Origin: Pseudothauera rhizosphaerae
Lineage (GTDB): Bacteria; Pseudomonadota; Gammaproteobacteria; Burkholderiales; Rhodocyclaceae
Length of the DNA stretch: 64,000 nucleotides
Assembly (NCBI RefSeq): GCF_004801305.1
Contig: NZ_SSOD01000011.1
Span: forward strand, 93,421-157,420
Direction of reading: 5' to 3'
Both the position numbers and the translations under genes were made by a program. This document shows positions 57,069 through 64,000 of this stretch, in pieces (position 1 is the stretch's first letter; each line of letters begins with the position of its first letter). The notes beneath the pieces are model-generated. The model did not search any database, was not told where the DNA came from, and saw only the letters and a list, made by a program, of their open reading frames with translations.

Positions 57069-57815
57069 GCCCGGTCGCATTCAAACACCTCAAGGAGCAC
57101 GGGCGATGGGGACAGGCCGCCACCGCACCCTTACGTTGTAGCGACAGCGCATGGGGTCTGCAGAGCGCCTGCAGCTCACCGTGGTGAGAATGCCCAAACG
57201 TGCCGTACCGCTGCTCCACAGGACTCCAAGCGCTGGATCACGAGCACCTATATGGATATCGTCATGCGCTGCCGGGAGAGCAACTTTGCTTTTTCCACGA
57301 TGCGGTGCGTAGCTCGGCTCCCGTGGAAGTGGCAGGTTCCGGACGGAGCGCAGGTAGCGTCACGGGTAGAGTCGCAGGTACTGGTATCGTCGGCCGCCGC
57401 CCCGCTCGATAAAGCCGGACGTTGTCAGCGTGCCGTCACCAATATAGCTGCAATCCAACGAACCGGGCCAGATGACTACCTGGCACCCCTTGATAAGCCT
57501 CTCGCGAGGCAAGCACGATGTACCAGCGACGAAGGACAGGCATACGTGAATCATCAGAGGCAGCATAGTGGACCGTGCTGCTTCCAATGGCTGCCAACTC
57601 GTTCCGGCCACGATTCTCCGGGCCAGCGACCTTCGGCGATATCAAGCGCCTCATTGCCGCTTTCGATGGCCTCGTCCGCCAATGCTCGTGCCTCGCGTGC
57701 ACGCCCCCTGGCGTGAGCCGCCCGGGTTTCGGCAACCAACTCCGTCATGAAGCGCTCGCGCAAATCGCGAACGGCTGCGCAATTCGGCCTGCTCTGCAAC
57801 CTTGGTCTGGAACGT
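57069..57815. other. gene-poor scar upstream of the IS630 element
   Basis: Only short overlapping frames occur here. A minus-strand frame at 57554-57799 (ETRAAHARGRAREARALADE) has a faint terminase-small-subunit flavour but is not supported. I see no RNA gene or repeat. Confidence 0.45.
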
Positions 57816-57816
57816 C

Positions 57817-58925
57817 TATTAACCCGGCAACCAAATAGAAGCTTTATTGAGCATAGCGAACAGCCTCATGCTTGAAGTACGACCGCACGCGCTCAGGCAG
57901 CGCGGCAATCCGCACCATGCATCGCTTTGCCTTTTCGGTGAGGGCGTGTGCCGTGCGGGCGATCGGCCCGGAGCGCAACGTCGTCTTGAGATCGCGGTTC
58001 AGGTACTCGTCGGGGTTGTGCTCGGGCGCGTAGGGCGGCAGGTAAAAGAGTTCGATCTTGTCGGTGCGCTCGGCCGCCCACTCGGTGACGCGCTTGGCCC
58101 GATGCACCTTGAGGTTGTCGACGATCAGAAACACCTTGCGGCCCGCGTCCTTGATGAGATCGCTCAGAAAGGCGATGAAGCGGTCGGTGTCGAGTGCGCC
58201 GTCGAAGAAGGTGAAGCGGACCAGGCCCTGGTTGGTGATCGCCGAGATCATCGTTGTGGCAGCGTGGCGGCCAGCCGGGATGCGCATCTCGGGCGTCACG
58301 CCCGCCGGCGCATAGCCGCGCACCCAGTGCGTGTCCTGGCGAATCGCCGTCTCGTCGGCCCAGTAGATCTCGCCCCCCTCGGCCTTGGCCCGCAGGGCGA
58401 TTGCGGGATAGTCGATCTCGAGCCACTGACGCAGTTTCCCCTCGTCTTGCTCAAGGGCTCGTTTGACCGGCCGCTGCGGTGTGAAGCCCCAGCGCAACAG
58501 GTACTGGCCGACCGTGCGGATCGGCATCTCGATACCGAACATCGTCTTGATCGCCATCATCACTGCACGACGGTTCCACAGTGCGAACTCCAACTTCAGC
58601 TGCGCCGGGTTCGATCCCACGATCGCCAGTCGAAGTTGCTCTTCCTGAACCAGCGTCAGCGTACGCCCCGAGCCGTGCCGACGGCCGCGCTGGCCGCCCT
58701 TGACCGCTCCATCGAAACCGCCTTCGGCAGCTCGGCGTGACCACTTGAGAACCGTGCCGACATGAACCCCACAAACCTCAGCGATATGCGCCCACGTGTA
58801 ACCCTGCTTGCGCAGCACGAACGCTTGCCGGCGAATGTGTTCGAGTGCTTCCGGAGGGAGCTTCCTAGCGTCGATCTTCTCCATGCCGGCATTATAGCGT
58901 CAGCTGTTTGATTGCCGGGTTAATA
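57817..58925 (-). mobile_element. intact IS630-family insertion sequence
   Basis: Element of about 1.1 kb with inverted ends. The left end contains TTAACCCGGCAACCAAATAG (from 57819), and the right end read inward contains TTAACCCGGCAATCAAACAG (ending near 58923), 18 of 20 matching. TA lies at each edge (57817-57818 and 58924-58925), the target duplication of IS630 elements. It encodes one complete transposase. It sits 0.2 kb from the CRISPR-Cas tracrRNA. Confidence 0.88.
57844..58884 (-). CDS. IS630 family transposase
   Basis: Transposase of 346 residues. The N-terminal helix-turn-helix part contains TWAHIAEVCGVHVGTVLKWS, and the linker has GSGRTLTLVQEEQLRLAI. The DDE domain supplies its catalytic aspartates and glutamate in YWADETAI, FLIVDNLKVH and APEHNPDEYLN. 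It is full length, with no frameshift, so it may be active. A decayed relative lies at 35.4-36.0 kb. Confidence 0.92.
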   Translation of the reverse strand: MEKIDARKLPPEALEHIRRQAFVLRKQGYTWAHIAEVCGVHVGTVLKWSRRAAEGGFDGAVKGGQRGRRHGSGRTLTLVQEEQLRLAIVGSNPAQLKLEFALWNRRAVMMAIKTMFGIEMPIRTVGQYLLRWGFTPQRPVKRALEQDEGKLRQWLEIDYPAIALRAKAEGGEIYWADETAIRQDTHWVRGYAPAGVTPEMRIPAGRHAATTMISAITNQGLVRFTFFDGALDTDRFIAFLSDLIKDAGRKVFLIVDNLKVHRAKRVTEWAAERTDKIELFYLPPYAPEHNPDEYLNRDLKTTLRSGPIARTAHALTEKAKRCMVRIAALPERVRSYFKHEAVRYAQ

Positions 58926-59103
58926 GTACGTCTTCTATACTACAAACCGTGAAATACTCGATCCCATTCGGTTATGAAGAGTACTAAGTTTGGGCCGAAC
59001 GTTGGGGTCGCTCTTCCGCATCCACCGAGATTGCACCATGAATAGCTAGTTCGGTTGACGTTGGATGCTACTCGCGTAGGCAAGGGGACTTTATGGACAT
59101 ACA

Positions 59104-59192
59104 ATGAAAAGCCCGGCGGGGTCACCGCCGGGCTGGGTACAGGTTATTCACCTTTATTGTAGCAACGGCTCTCACCCCGGATAGCCACAACG
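59104..59192 (-). ncRNA. type II-C tracrRNA
   Basis: The minus strand contains GAGAGCCGTTGCTACAATAA, nearly identical to GAGAACCGUUGCUACAAUAA in the Neisseria meningitidis tracrRNA. It is followed by a short stem region and a strong terminator hairpin. The 5' part (59156-59191) is a complete 36-base degenerate CRISPR-repeat-like sequence (GTTGTGGC at one end, GCTACAAT at the other) that would pair with the crRNA repeat. It would guide Cas9 and allow crRNA processing. It is encoded just upstream of cas9 on the opposite strand. Confidence 0.85.
59110..59134 (-). terminator. Rho-independent terminator of tracrRNA
   Basis: A 10-base-pair stem (AGCCCGGCGG with CCGCCGGGCT, 5-base loop) is followed on the minus strand by TTTTC. 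Confidence 0.85.
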
Positions 59193-59198
59193 GGGCAG

Positions 59199-59227
59199 AT
59201 TATGGGGAAGGATGGGATGGTTGACAA
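59199..59227 (-). promoter_or_regulatory. sigma-70 promoter of tracrRNA, overlapping the cas9 start
   Basis: On the minus strand, -35 TTGTCA (59222-59227) and -10 CATAAT (59199-59204) are 17 bases apart, so transcription should start near 59192, exactly at the anti-repeat. The -10 box covers the ATG at 59202, and the -35 box lies in the first codons of cas9 read from 59217. Confidence 0.7.
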
Positions 59228-62200
59228 GACGCTTGGCCCACTGACCTTCGGCTTCGACATTGGCATTGCCTCGGTCGGTTGGTGTGTGCTTGCGGAAAAC
59301 CGCATCATCGATCTGGGAGTGCGCTGTTTTGACAAGGCGGAAACTGCCAAAGAGGGCGAATCTCTCAATCTTGCACGACGCACCGCAAGGCTGATGCGCC
59401 GCCGTCTGCGACGTCGCGCTTGGCGACTGATCAAACTCGCACGACTACTCAGGCACACCGGACTGGTTGCCGACACCGATCAACTGCACCAACCGTCCGC
59501 TGTCTCACCGTGGCGGCTGCGGGTCGAGGGGCTCGACCGCCGCCTGACCGATGGCGAATGGGCGTGTGTCATCTACCACATCTGCAAGCATCGCGGCTTC
59601 CACTGGATCAGCCGTGCCGAAGAACGGAAAGCCGAAGGCGATGCCAAGGGCGAAGGCGGACGGGTCAAGAAGGGGCTTGCCGACACCCAGCGGCGCATGC
59701 AGGAGAAGGGATACCGCAGCGCTGCAGAAATGGTGCTGGCCGAATTTCCCGATACCCAGCGCAACAAGCAGGGTGACTACAGCAAGGCACTGTCGCGCAT
59801 CCTGCTCGGAGAGGAGCTTGCCCGGCTCTTCAAGCGGCAACACGAACTTGGCAACACCCACGCCGACGCCGGACTGGAAGCGAAGATTCTGGGCGTCGGC
59901 GACCGCAAGAGTGGCCTTTTCTGGGAGCAGAAGCCGCCTCTGGCCGGCGTCGACCTGCTCAAGATGCTCGGCAAATGCACGTTCGAGAAGGACGAGTACC
60001 GCGCCCCCAAAGCCAGCTTCACCGCTGAACGGCATGTCTGGCTCACCCGCCTGAGCAACCTGCGCATCATCATTGACGGCGCAACGCGCCCGCTCGATGA
60101 GGAAGAGCGCCGTGCCGCGCTACCGCTCCCCTACAAGCAGGCAAGCGATCTTACGTACAAGCAGTTGCGCGTCGCCCTTACCAAGGCGGGACTGTTGCCG
60201 GACAGTTTCCGGTTCGCTGGCCTGAACTACCCATACGGAAAGCAGCCTGACGAAGCCAAGGTCAAAGACCCGGAAACGGAAAAGCTCATCAAGCTTCCCG
60301 CCTGGCAGGAACTGCGCAAGACGCTCAAGGACAAGGGGCTAGAAACCGAGTGGGAAGGCATGGCCGGCGCGGCGACTGGTGGCGACCCCACACTTCTCGA
60401 TGAAGTCGCGCGGGTACTGTCCGTGTACAAGGACGGAGACGAAGTAACGGCGGAATTGCGAAAACTCCCGCTGCCCGGCGGTGAAAGGATGATCGACGCA
60501 CTGTCCGAAATCAGCTTCGACAAGTTCCACGCCCTTTCTCTGAAAGCACTACGCAGGATCGTCCCGCACATGGAAGCGGGACTGCGTTACGACGAAGCCT
60601 GTGCAGCGGCGGGCTACCACCACAGCCAGTTGCATGCAGCGGGCGGTGGCGAACAGACCTATCTGCCACCGCTCTACTCCGGCCGGGACAAGGACGGGCG
60701 CATGGTCTTCAAGGAAGACCTCGACATACCTCGAAACCCGGTGGTACTGCGCTCCCTCAACCAGGCTCGCAAAGTACTGAATGCCTTGGTGCGCGCCTAT
60801 GGTTCGCCCGCTGCGGTACACATCGAAATGGCCCGCGACCTCTCCCGGCCTCTCGATGAACGCAACAAGGTCAAGAAAGCTCAGGACGAGTATCGCGAGC
60901 GCAACGAAAAGGACAAGGCTGCCTTCGCCGCCGAATTCGACATGCCAGCCAAGAGCCGTGAATTCGAACGTTTCCAGCTTTACCGGGAACAGCAAGGCAA
61001 GTGTGCCTATTCGTTGAAACCACTCGATCTGAACCGTGTGCTACGCGACATCGGCTACGCCGAAGTCGACCACGCCCTGCCTTATTCACGCAGTTACGAC
61101 GACAGCAAGAACAACAAGGTACTCGTGCTGACGGAGGAGAACCGCAACAAGGGCAACCGCACGGCTTACGAATATCTATCGTCTTTCCCTGGCGGTGAAG
61201 ATGGCGAGCGCTGGCACAACTTCAAGATTTGGGTCGAGAGCAACAAGTCGTACCGGCAGGCCAAGAAGACGCGCTTGCTACGCAAGGATTTCGGGGACAA
61301 GGCGGCCGAGGAATTCCGCGAGCGCAACCTCAATGACACCCGCTACATCTGCCGCTTCTTCACGAACTACGTTGAGCGCCATCTGAAAATGGCCGCCGGG
61401 GATGACGGGACGGCGGCAAAGCGCTGCGTAGTGCTCAACGGCCAGGCCACCGCTTTCTTGCGCGCCCGCTGGGGTCTGTCCAAAGTACGCGGAGGCAGTG
61501 ACCGCCACCACGCGCTCGACTCCGCCGTAGTTGCAGCCTGCAGCCACGGCATGATCAAACGCCTTGGTGACTATGCCCGCACGAGGGAGCTCGAAAAGGT
61601 CCGCGACGGATTCCCAGACCCGGAAACCGGTGAGATCGTCGACCCCGCCAAGTATCAGCAGTTGCATACCCATTTCCCCGATCCTTGGCCCCATTTCCGC
61701 TCCGAACTGAAGATACGCCTCGGCGTCGACGATGAAAACGAATTGCGCGAACGGCTGGCCATGTTCGATACCTACCCACCGGAGGCGTTGGCCGCCGTAC
61801 GCCCGTTGTTCGTCTCCCGCGCACCGCAACGGCGTAACGGCGGCGCGGCACACAAGGACACCATCTACGCGCAACCCGAACGGCTCAAGCCCCAAGGCAG
61901 TGTGACGCAGAAGGTGCCCCTGAGCAGCTTGGCGCTGAAAGACATGGAAAAGCTGATCGACCCTCATCGCAACGAAAAACTCTACGCCGCGATCCGTGCC
62001 CGGCTCGAAGCTCACGGCGGCAAGGGTGACAGAGCCTTCCCGCCAGACAATCCGTTATGCAAACCCGATCGGGATGGCAACCCGACTGGACCCATCGTTC
62101 GAACGGTGACGATGGTCATCGACAAGCTATCGGGAATTCAGATTCGAAGCGGGATCGCCAAGAACGACTCCATGCTGAGGGTGGACGTCTTCCGCAGCAG

Positions 62201-62585
62201 GAAGGACGGGAAGTTTCATCTCGTGCCGGTGTATGTACATCATGCGGTGGCGAGAGCGCTGCCAAACCGGGCAATCGTGGCGTTCAAGGACGAAGATGAA
62301 TGGACAGTGATGAATGGGGATTTCGACTTCCATTTTTCCGTTCATCCTAACGACATGCTGCGAATCACCCTCAAGAAAGAGAAGCATCTCGGATATTTTG
62401 CAAGCTGCAATCGTTCTACTGGCGCCTTCAATCTTTGGTTGCACGATCGCAACTCGCGGGAGGGCAAAGGAGGAATGATTGAAAGCATCGGTATCAAGAC
62501 TGCCGTAGCGGTTGAGAAGTTTCACGTCGACGTGCTCGGCAACATCTACCCCGCCCAACCGGAGACCCGCCGTGGTCTGGCGTAG
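59217..62585 (+). CDS. cas9: type II-C CRISPR-associated endonuclease Cas9
   Basis: RNA-guided DNA nuclease of 1122 residues from the ATG at 59217 (AAGGA just upstream; an in-frame ATG at 59202 would add 5 residues). RuvC-I is FGFDIGIASVGW, followed by the arginine-rich bridge helix (RRTARLMRRRLRRRAWRL). RuvC-II is VHIEMARDL. The HNH domain has KCAYSLKPL, then EVDHALPYSRSYDDSKNNKV with the catalytic histidine. RuvC-III is DRHHALDSAVVAA. The size matches the compact II-C group such as Neisseria Cas9. All catalytic residues appear intact. cas1 overlaps its end by 14 bases. Confidence 0.97.
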   Translation: MVDKTLGPLTFGFDIGIASVGWCVLAENRIIDLGVRCFDKAETAKEGESLNLARRTARLMRRRLRRRAWRLIKLARLLRHTGLVADTDQLHQPSAVSPWRLRVEGLDRRLTDGEWACVIYHICKHRGFHWISRAEERKAEGDAKGEGGRVKKGLADTQRRMQEKGYRSAAEMVLAEFPDTQRNKQGDYSKALSRILLGEELARLFKRQHELGNTHADAGLEAKILGVGDRKSGLFWEQKPPLAGVDLLKMLGKCTFEKDEYRAPKASFTAERHVWLTRLSNLRIIIDGATRPLDEEERRAALPLPYKQASDLTYKQLRVALTKAGLLPDSFRFAGLNYPYGKQPDEAKVKDPETEKLIKLPAWQELRKTLKDKGLETEWEGMAGAATGGDPTLLDEVARVLSVYKDGDEVTAELRKLPLPGGERMIDALSEISFDKFHALSLKALRRIVPHMEAGLRYDEACAAAGYHHSQLHAAGGGEQTYLPPLYSGRDKDGRMVFKEDLDIPRNPVVLRSLNQARKVLNALVRAYGSPAAVHIEMARDLSRPLDERNKVKKAQDEYRERNEKDKAAFAAEFDMPAKSREFERFQLYREQQGKCAYSLKPLDLNRVLRDIGYAEVDHALPYSRSYDDSKNNKVLVLTEENRNKGNRTAYEYLSSFPGGEDGERWHNFKIWVESNKSYRQAKKTRLLRKDFGDKAAEEFRERNLNDTRYICRFFTNYVERHLKMAAGDDGTAAKRCVVLNGQATAFLRARWGLSKVRGGSDRHHALDSAVVAACSHGMIKRLGDYARTRELEKVRDGFPDPETGEIVDPAKYQQLHTHFPDPWPHFRSELKIRLGVDDENELRERLAMFDTYPPEALAAVRPLFVSRAPQRRNGGAAHKDTIYAQPERLKPQGSVTQKVPLSSLALKDMEKLIDPHRNEKLYAAIRARLEAHGGKGDRAFPPDNPLCKPDRDGNPTGPIVRTVTMVIDKLSGIQIRSGIAKNDSMLRVDVFRSRKDGKFHLVPVYVHHAVARALPNRAIVAFKDEDEWTVMNGDFDFHFSVHPNDMLRITLKKEKHLGYFASCNRSTGAFNLWLHDRNSREGKGGMIESIGIKTAVAVEKFHVDVLGNIYPAQPETRRGLA

Positions 62586-63474
62586 CGTGATGATCTCCCG
62601 TCCCGCCCGGCTGCGGCGGGAGCATTTCTCCTTGGCGATCGATCAGGAGGAAACAGCGTTTGTGCCTCTTGAGGACATCGCGGTCATCGTACTCAACCAC
62701 CAAGAGATCACCTTGACCCATCCGGTGCTCTCGGCCTGTGCGGAGTACGGCATCGGACTTTACGCCACTGGTCGAAATCACCAGCCCGCCGGAGTATTCC
62801 TGCCCTTTCTGTCCCACTCGCGCACCACACGCATGCTGCGCAAGCAGTTGGACATCACTCGTCCCACAGCAAAACGTGCGTGGGCCAGTATCGTCCGCCG
62901 CAAGATCGAGAACCAAGCCACTTGCTTGCGGCTGTGCGGCAAGCCAGGCGAAGATAGGCTCGCCTCCTACGCCCGGCGGATACGTTCGGGCGACCCCGAT
63001 AACCTGGAGGCCCAAGCCGCAGCGTTCTATTTTGTGCAGTTGTTCGGCTCGGATTTCCATCGGTCAGACGAACGCTGGATGAATGCGGCCTTGGACTATG
63101 GCTATGCTGTGTTGCGCGGCGCCATCGCCCGCGGACTGATAGCCCACGGCCTGCATCCGACCATCGGCCTGTTTCACGGCAGCGAACAGAACGCATTCAA
63201 TCTCGCGGATGACCTGATAGAGCCGTTTCGTCCGCTGGTCGACCTGCATGTCGTTAAGCATACAGCCTCCACCGAGGGCGATCTGATCCCCGCAGACAAA
63301 CAGGCGCTGATAGCGTTGCTCAACGTAGACGTCGCCATGCCACAAGGAAAGATGTCGGTACTTTCAGCCATCGAGTACGCCGTCGAAAGTCTCGTACGGG
63401 TTTATGAAGATGGCGAATCTGCTCTTGAGCTACCCACTCTCGTCGGCTTGCGGGCACACCGACTGGAGTACTGA
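62572..63474 (+). CDS. cas1: CRISPR-associated integrase Cas1 (type II)
   Basis: Spacer-acquisition integrase of 300 residues. The GTG start at 62572 gives the family N-terminus VVWRSVMISRPARL and has GGAG 9 bases upstream; the longer frame overlapping cas9 is not used. Conserved parts include IPLEDIAVIV-like PLEDIAVIVLN, the metal-binding glutamate in DNLEAQAAAFYF, the histidine in GLFHGSEQN, and FNLADDLIEPFRP. It works in a complex with Cas2 to insert new spacers. Confidence 0.96.
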   Translation: MVWRSVMISRPARLRREHFSLAIDQEETAFVPLEDIAVIVLNHQEITLTHPVLSACAEYGIGLYATGRNHQPAGVFLPFLSHSRTTRMLRKQLDITRPTAKRAWASIVRRKIENQATCLRLCGKPGEDRLASYARRIRSGDPDNLEAQAAAFYFVQLFGSDFHRSDERWMNAALDYGYAVLRGAIARGLIAHGLHPTIGLFHGSEQNAFNLADDLIEPFRPLVDLHVVKHTASTEGDLIPADKQALIALLNVDVAMPQGKMSVLSAIEYAVESLVRVYEDGESALELPTLVGLRAHRLEY

Positions 63475-63807
63475 GTGAGCCACGAGACGAGGCGATACAT
63501 GCGCTTGCTCGTCTTCTTCGATCTGCCGATGGTCACTAAGGCGGAAAAACGCGCCTACGCGCAATTCCGCAAGTTCCTGCTCAACGATGGCTACGACATG
63601 ATCCAGTGGTCGGTCTATGGACGCATCCTCAACGGCAGCGACGCCGAAAAGAAGCACTTGGCAAGGTTGGCCGACAACCTACCGCCGGAAGGTTCTGTGC
63701 GTTGCATGACAGTGACCGAGAAGCAGTATGCCGGGATGCGCCTCATGGTGGGCATGCCCCTTTTTCAGGAAAAAAAGGTCGCGGCGGCTCAGATGCTGCT
63801 CTTCTGA
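63475..63807 (+). CDS. cas2: CRISPR-associated protein Cas2
   Basis: Protein of 110 residues with the ferredoxin-like Cas2 pattern: RLLVFFDLPMVTKAEKRAY near the N-terminus, FLLNDGYDMIQWSVYGR in the middle and MTVTEKQYAGMR near the end. The GTG start directly follows the cas1 stop codon and gives an N-terminus SHETRRYMRL like Neisseria Cas2. It is the structural partner of Cas1. Confidence 0.95.
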   Translation: MSHETRRYMRLLVFFDLPMVTKAEKRAYAQFRKFLLNDGYDMIQWSVYGRILNGSDAEKKHLARLADNLPPEGSVRCMTVTEKQYAGMRLMVGMPLFQEKKVAAAQMLLF

Positions 63808-63825
63808 GCAAGGAATGAAAAAGAG

Positions 63826-63859
63826 AAGCCCCCGCCCCGACCGAAGCCGGGTGGGGGTT
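63826..63859 (-). terminator. terminator for minus-strand transcription toward cas2
   Basis: An inverted repeat (CCCCCGCCC with GGGTGGGGG, 11-base loop) is followed on the minus strand by CTTCTCTTTTTC. On the plus strand there is no T-run. A transcript arriving from beyond the window on the minus strand would end here. The remaining bases to 64000 show no gene or CRISPR repeat. Confidence 0.65.
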
Positions 63860-64000
63860 AAGGCGAGGTCTAGGGAAGTGCTGAACAAATGCCCGCGGAC
63901 CGATTTCGAGCGCGTATCAGTGACGGGCTTTCGACTTTGATGGCGTTTTTCGCTTCCGATCGGGTCGTCCTCGGGCTGTTGCCCTCCGTTTTTGCTCCTT

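Noticed and set aside
57554..57799. 81-codon minus-strand frame with an alanine/arginine-rich helix
   Set aside because: It ends abruptly, has no ribosome site, and similarity to phage small terminases is only impressionistic.
63808..64000. possible start of a CRISPR array or leader after cas2
   Set aside because: No 36-base repeat and no GTTGTAGC-like sequence occurs up to the window end; only a terminator-like hairpin is visible.

Overview
The window looks like a chromosome segment of a GC-rich betaproteobacterium of the Rhodocyclales type (Thauera, Azoarcus or Aromatoleum-like). This is inferred from a sigma-54 controlled phenol hydroxylase/meta-cleavage cluster, the betaproteobacterial order yicC, kinase, phosphatase, rph, rdgB, hemW, and a Neisseria-like type II-C CRISPR locus. 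The species cannot be named from sequence reading alone.

Region 1 (about 0.1-27.7 kb) is an aromatic catabolic cluster, almost entirely on the minus strand. Read in the direction of transcription it has a DmpR/XylR-type regulator (plus strand), a near-consensus sigma-54 promoter, a six-component phenol hydroxylase (dmpKLMNOP), an extradiol ring-cleavage dioxygenase, an outer-membrane DUF1302 protein, a BNR-repeat protein, an RND/MMPL transporter, a universal stress-hemerythrin fusion, the lower meta pathway (dmpE, dmpF, dmpG), a chemoreceptor and a second DmpR-like regulator. Then come a DUF1329 protein, a CocE/NonD hydrolase and a p-cresol-methylhydroxylase-like flavoprotein/cytochrome pair with a short-chain dehydrogenase. 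Together they suggest uptake, side-chain oxidation, ring hydroxylation and ring cleavage of an alkylphenol-like compound to pyruvate and acetyl-CoA. The meta-cleavage-product hydrolase or dehydrogenase and the ferredoxin DmpQ are not recognisable.

Region 2 (about 27.9-48.9 kb) is a mobile defence island. It holds an HNH endonuclease remnant, a two-gene system built on a 2147-residue Cap4-like nuclease/STAND ATPase, a decayed IS630 copy, and a more AT-rich, tightly coupled five-gene operon (GNAT-ABC ATPase fusion, HerA-like ATPase, winged-helix-like protein, RelE-like/PLD nuclease, AAA ATPase). This operon is the best candidate for an undescribed system. The rest of the island contains decayed genes, a tyrosine recombinase, a PIN-domain toxin/antitoxin pair, and a P4-type integrase with repeated arm-type sites at the right edge.

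Region 3 (about 49.1-57 kb) is housekeeping: yicC, a Ser/Thr kinase and PP2C phosphatase pair, rph, rdgB, hemW, a hypothetical gene, a small prohibitin-like membrane protein and a WYL regulator. It is followed by a gene-poor scar and an intact IS630 element.

Region 4 (about 59.1-63.9 kb) is a minimal type II-C CRISPR-Cas locus (cas9, cas1, cas2). A tracrRNA runs on the opposite strand from a promoter that overlaps the start of cas9. No CRISPR array lies in the window; it is probably beyond position 64000 or elsewhere.
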